Translations under genes and position numbers: made by a program
Part shown: piece after piece, positions 60,951 to 64,000 of the stretch
Position numbering within the stretch: position 1 is the stretch's first letter
Layout: each line of letters starts with the position of its first letter
Notes under the pieces: generated by a model
What the model saw: the letters and a program-made list of their open reading frames with translations, nothing else
What the model was told of the DNA's origin: nothing
Databases searched by the model: none
Assembly: GCA_905183005.1 (NCBI GenBank)
Contig: CAJJDO010000049.1
Span: forward strand, 187,856-251,855
Reading direction: 5' to 3'
Length of the DNA stretch: 64,000 nt
DNA from: Paramecium pentaurelia
Lineage: Eukaryota; Ciliophora; Oligohymenophorea; Peniculida; Parameciidae

Positions 60951-63900
60951 ATGGAAGATTTTAATGATGATGACATCAGTATTTTTGTAGGAAAGTTTGA
61001 GAAAGAAAACTAGAATTCTATTCTAGACTCAATCATCAACTAAAAATAATCCTAAGGCTCAAACTGTAATAATATATTGAAAAATTTAGAAATAATTATC
61101 TTACAATAAGCAATTAGAACAAAAGAAGAATTAAACAAGCAAATTATCCCAATATTAAGTATTAATTGATATCATAAAAGAATATCTTTAGAATAAAAAT
61201 CTGCAATATGGAGATTTAGAAAAATAAAATTAACAACTAATAATACTTTAAGAATAATCTAAATAAGATATCGCACAATTATAAGTAAATTATGATAATC
61301 TATAATAGGATTCAATTTAAGAAAAGAATTAGAAAAATGATGAATTAATGGACTAAATTTCATAGTTGGAAGATGAAATGGAAAAAATGAGAATTCAATA
61401 TAGATATTTAGAATCCCAACAGCAGAATAAACTCTTATAAAACCAAGTAATTTTGTATTTAGAATTAGTAATTTCAAGGGGAAAGTTAATGGTTTTAGCA
61501 AACTTAAATTATCACTATTCAACAATAATTGTAAGATAAAGAGGAATTATTAAAAAAAACTGAAAAAGACCTTGAAGAAATGGAAAAATCTAAAAAGAAA
61601 TTGGATTAGTAAAATAAGGACATTCAAAATTAATTAGACTTGATGAATTAAAGAAATAAGAGTATATATTAAAAAGATTTATTTAGATTTGATGAAAGAG
61701 TTAGAAAGGTATAAACCAGAAGTAACAGAGAATTAAAAAAAATAAACAATGACTAGGAATAAAACACTTGGAGCATTTAATACAAGAGAAATTATTTAAA
61801 AATAAAGATTATAAAATGATTTAACAAGTTAAAAGAAATTAGAACAAATTAAGACTTAAGAAATAGATAATGCTAATAATTCAGATAATTAAGAGGAAAT
61901 TGATACATAATCAAAGACAACTTTAAAATAGGATAGCGAATAAGCTTAAACTTCTGTAATAAATTCTTAGATAATTATGGAGAAAGAACAAAAAATAGTT
62001 GAACTAGAAAAAATAAAAATTGAACTGGAATAGAAAATAATTGAACTGGAATATGAAATTAATGGAATTAAATCCAATAATAAAAAAGTTACATTCCAAA
62101 TTAGTAAATTAGAGAAAGCAGTTGCTTTTGAAAAAGAATGTATAAATATATATATATATAATAAGAAAATGCAAGGTTATAAGAAGAAAAGGCAACGATT
62201 GAATAGGATTTAAGAGCTGAGATAGAAAAGAAGTTAAAAGAAAATATTGGATTAGTAAAATTTATAATTATTCATAGAAAAGAATGTCAGTAAAAATTAA
62301 TTAAAATGACATTGGAGCTGGTCTTCTGAATGCAGATGAATCAAATTTAAAAGAAAAAAATCTTTAATTGTCAAGAGGTAATTCCAAGCAAATATATAGA
62401 TCAATTTAGATTTACAACAAACAAAACAATAAAATGAAATCATTAGTGAGACATATGAAAAGCAAATTAGTTAATATAAAACTTAAATTGAAATATATGC
62501 AAAGAATAATTTAGAAATGGAAAATTAAGTTAAAGATTTATCAAAACGCTTGTAATTGGCACTGGAAGAAAAGGAAAACTAAAAAATTTAAATAGAAAAA
62601 TTAGCTGATAGCAAAAATTTGGATGGAGAATCTACTTTGAAAGAATGTAGAACAAAATTAAGAAAATATGAGAGTCTGTTGTAAAAAGCTAAAGCAGAAA
62701 TAGAAATAAAAGATATCTAAATACAAGAATAACATTCTAATTAATTAATAGAAATCATCAACATTATAGAAAGTTATAATAAAGAGAATCTTTAGATTAA
62801 TTAATAATTATAATATTAAATTTAGTTAGTTGAAGAATTGAAATCTTAAAAAGGGATTAAAAATGAAAATATTGATTAAGAGAAAATTAAATAATTGGAG
62901 GATTAAATTGAGAAATAGAAAATGACAATATTGAAATATAAAAAATAAATCGAATAACTATAATTGAAGGCAAAGTAAGAATATTTAGTAATTAGTAATT
63001 CAAAAGTTGAATCTGAGTAGCCTATCCAAATGTAGAATATTAGTAAAGAGGCAGAATCAAAGTAAAAGGATGAACAATAATAAATTATTGATACCCTAAA
63101 TGGTCAAATCTAATAATTAACTTTAAAAACACAATTTTCAGAATAAAATTAGTTATAAAATGAAACAAAATTAAAAGAGATGCAATAATAAATTTTGGAG
63201 AAGGATGAATCAATAAAATATTATGAAAAATCAAACAGTTTATTATAAACTTTAATAATTGAAAATAAAAATTAAATTGATTAAATTTAAGAAAAATTAA
63301 AGGATGAGGAATAAATTAAAAACGAGAAAGAATAAATTATTCTAAGTTTGAAAGGTTAATTATTAAATTAGGAAAAAGAAATTGAAAATTATTAATAAAA
63401 ATTAATCAACTATTCTTAATAAAGTTTGGAATTAGAATAGACAAAAAAAAAAAATTTTGAGAGTGATTTTGAATTTAATCAGTAAAAAGAGAGTCTAATT
63501 AATTTAAATAATGAAAAACAACGATTACAATAATAAATCTCTGAATTGATCGAAAAAAATAATGATTAAGAATCTTTAATTTCTGAGCTTTAGACTAAAA
63601 ATACTAAATTAGAATAATAAAATTCTTTATTAGAAGAAGAAGCTTTGGCTTAGTAATCAAAAATTAGGGTATAGGATTCGCGATTAACTTAACTATCATA
63701 AGAAATAATCTTGCATGAATAACAAGTGGCTGAGCTAAATAAACAATTAGATATTTTAAAGGTAGAAAATAATTCAAATAAATAAATAATATCTCAATGT
63801 CAAGATAAAATATAAGAAGAATAAAAAAATAATTTTAATTTGTAAAAAGAATATATGGAATTGTAAATATAAAACGAGGATTTAAAAAAACTTATTTAAA

Positions 63901-64000
63901 TTAAAATTAGTGAGTCACAAGAATATTAATATAATTTATAAAACATAACAAGAGATCATGAATAACTAAAATAATAACTAATAGTAAATTAATAAAATAA
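60951..64000 (+). CDS. Long coiled-coil protein, 3' end beyond the window
   Basis: Starts MEDFNDDDISIFVGKFEKEN at 60951. It continues through long heptad-like regions (NKQLEQKKNQTSKLSQYQ, QLEDQIEKQKMTILKYKKQI, QLSQEIILHEQQVAELNKQL) up to the end of the window, about 1000 residues. Several small introns are needed, for example near 61069-61092, near 61480-61535 and near 62138-62163. I did not fix all of them, so the model is approximate, and two adjacent genes cannot be fully excluded around 62.3 kb. No head or enzyme domain is visible. A basal-body, cytoskeletal or tether role would be typical for such proteins. Confidence 0.6.

Overview
The window is macronuclear-type DNA of a ciliate, most likely a Paramecium. 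Three signs agree. It is extremely AT-rich. Long reading frames exist only if TAA and TAG are read as glutamine and TGA is the sole stop. Frame breaks are repaired by tiny introns of about 22-34 nt (mostly 22-28) with GT...AG ends. Genes are packed on both strands, often 20-200 bp apart. I built the gene models by reading frames by eye under this code. For most multi-exon models the exon sum came out as a whole number of codons, which is a useful internal check. The species is not determined.

Layout. 0-6 kb: the 5' part of a Cys-rich surface-antigen-like gene, a DUF1295 membrane enzyme, a ZNHIT3-like HIT zinc finger and a WD-like protein, all on the minus strand. 6-14.9 kb: a trichocyst-matrix-like secreted protein, ribosomal protein eL24, a 1.8-k-residue HEAT-like protein, and an isochorismatase-like hydrolase followed by a decayed copy of itself. 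14.9-22 kb: a TraB-like protein, a syntaxin-like SNARE, a small unknown gene, an LYR-motif protein and two tandem B-box proteins. 22-29.4 kb: one giant Gln-rich coiled-coil gene on the minus strand, broken by a 990-bp duplication around an N. 29.8-35.6 kb: a coiled-coil gene, a propeller-like gene and tRNA-Glu in partly repeated blocks joined by single Ns, then a ZNF622/REI1-like ribosome-biogenesis gene. 36-41.5 kb: a PAP2/sphingomyelin-synthase-like enzyme, a cyclic-nucleotide-binding protein, ZMYND10 and an FOP/LisH protein. 41.7-56 kb: mitochondrial bL19, a membrane-anchored truncated globin, a Myb protein, a NEK kinase, several proteins without clear family, and a myristoylatable small protein. 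56.9-60.7 kb: an inverted copy of the 30-33 kb block, again in two copies around an N. 60.9-64 kb: the 5' part of another long coiled-coil gene.

Themes. Several genes serve cilia or the cortex: ZMYND10 (dynein-arm preassembly), the FOP-like basal-body protein, the NEK kinase and possibly the WD-like protein. The trichocyst, SNARE and surface-antigen genes belong to secretion and the cell surface. eL24, the REI1-like and ZNHIT3-like factors and tRNA-Glu belong to translation and ribosome or snoRNP assembly. I see no operons, CRISPR arrays, prokaryotic elements or recognisable transposons. The most unusual structure is the inverted, mosaic duplication carrying tRNA-Glu and pieces of three neighbouring genes. 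Part of it (the blocks abutting single Ns) is probably an assembly effect.
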